From: Nitrospira sp. KM1
GTDB lineage: Bacteria > Nitrospirota > Nitrospiria > Nitrospirales > Nitrospiraceae
Length of the DNA stretch: 64,000 bases
Assembly: GCF_011405515.1 (NCBI RefSeq)
Contig: NZ_AP022671.1
Span: 2,046,001 to 2,110,000, forward strand
Direction of reading: 5' to 3'
The notes beneath the pieces are model-generated. The model saw nothing but the letters and a program-made list of their open reading frames with translations. It was not told the DNA's origin and made no database searches. The translations under genes and the position numbers were made by a program. Shown here one piece after another: positions 63,831 to 64,000 of the stretch; the stretch's first letter is position 1; every line of letters begins with the position of its first letter.

Positions 63831-64000
63831 CTAGCGGCGTGACCGTTTCGGGAGATTTTCGAGGGGGATGAAGACCGCCAGCGCGACCACCGTGGTCCAC
63901 TTTCCGGGTTTCCCAATGGCCGATTGCGTGATGTTCAATGTTCTGACGATCTTTCCGGCCATTTTAAACACCTGTTCACGTTCTTTCCACGCAATATTGG
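63831..64000 (-). CDS. Pyruvoyl-dependent arginine decarboxylase (3' end only)
   Basis: Only the last 55 codons are in the window, and the start is beyond 64000. The partial product reads NIAWKEREQVFKMAGKIVRT, then LNITQSAIG and KWTTVVALAVFIP, ending with TAG at 63831-63833. The pattern NITQSA...G-K-WTTV-A-AVF resembles the C-terminus of bacterial pyruvoyl-dependent arginine decarboxylases. This enzyme makes agmatine, the substrate of the agmatinase encoded 59 bases downstream. The identity is likely but rests on a short segment. Confidence 0.6.
   Translation of the reverse strand, partial: NIAWKEREQVFKMAGKIVRTLNITQSAIGKPGKWTTVVALAVFIPLENLPKRSRR

Noticed and set aside
1-64000. CRISPR arrays, tRNA and rRNA genes
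   Set aside because: I saw no regularly spaced direct repeats and no cloverleaf or rRNA-like segments in the window.

Overview
The window looks like a piece of a chromosome from the phylum Nitrospirota, most like the genus Nitrospira. That placement is an inference from gene order and protein style, because no rRNA is present. About 55% of it (1-35.3 kb) is one dense flagellar locus on the minus strand. The rest is two-component regulators, housekeeping genes and an exporter-like operon.

Flagellar locus, read right to left in transcription order: a sigma-54 response regulator (33851-35269); a TPR periplasmic protein, soluble histidine kinase and second sigma-54 regulator (28751-33605, overlapping stop/start codons); flgB-flgC-fliE-fliF-fliG-[receiver-fliH fusion]-fliI-fliJ-motE-like-fliK-flgD-flgE; then a textbook sigma-54 promoter and fliL-fliM-fliN-fliO-fliP-fliQ-fliR-flhB-flhA-flhF-flhG-fliA; a small ORF; flgF-flgG-flgA-flgH; a second small ORF; flgI-flgJ-flgM-flgN. 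This covers the basal body, export gate, switch, hook, the polar placement pair FlhF/FlhG, and the sigma-28/anti-sigma pair FliA/FlgM. Filament and stator genes are not in the window. The sigma-54 regulators plus the -24/-12 promoter before fliL suggest a polar-flagellum hierarchy of the FleQ/FleSR type.

35.5-40.7 kb: two tandem, equal-length NarL-type response regulators and a 1188-residue sensor kinase with GAF and six PAS domains. 41.3-43.6 kb: an HDOD protein translationally coupled to a SthA-like transhydrogenase. 43.7-44.1 kb: an IS630 transposase remnant and a 44-residue membrane ORF. 44.5-48.5 kb: a secreted unknown, then an operon of a DUF692/MNIO-type iron enzyme, a tRNA dihydrouridine synthase and Maf. 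48.6-52.2 kb: CBS-PilZ protein, LOG-family protein, DHH phosphoesterase, rhomboid protease. 52.2-56.0 kb: a hybrid kinase lacking its phosphoacceptor residues, then purE-purK.

56.1-61.8 kb: a plus-strand operon of membrane fusion protein, TolC-like outer membrane protein, an ABC exporter whose nucleotide-binding motifs are almost all degenerate, and a two-TM four-helix-bundle sensor with no signalling domain. 61.9-64.0 kb: RluF-like pseudouridine synthase, agmatinase and the 3' end of a probable pyruvoyl-dependent arginine decarboxylase, together an arginine-to-putrescine route.

The most unusual items are the degenerate-ABC exporter operon, the receiver-FliH fusion, the MNIO enzyme in a tRNA-modification operon and the pseudo-hybrid kinase. 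No tRNA, rRNA or CRISPR array was seen.
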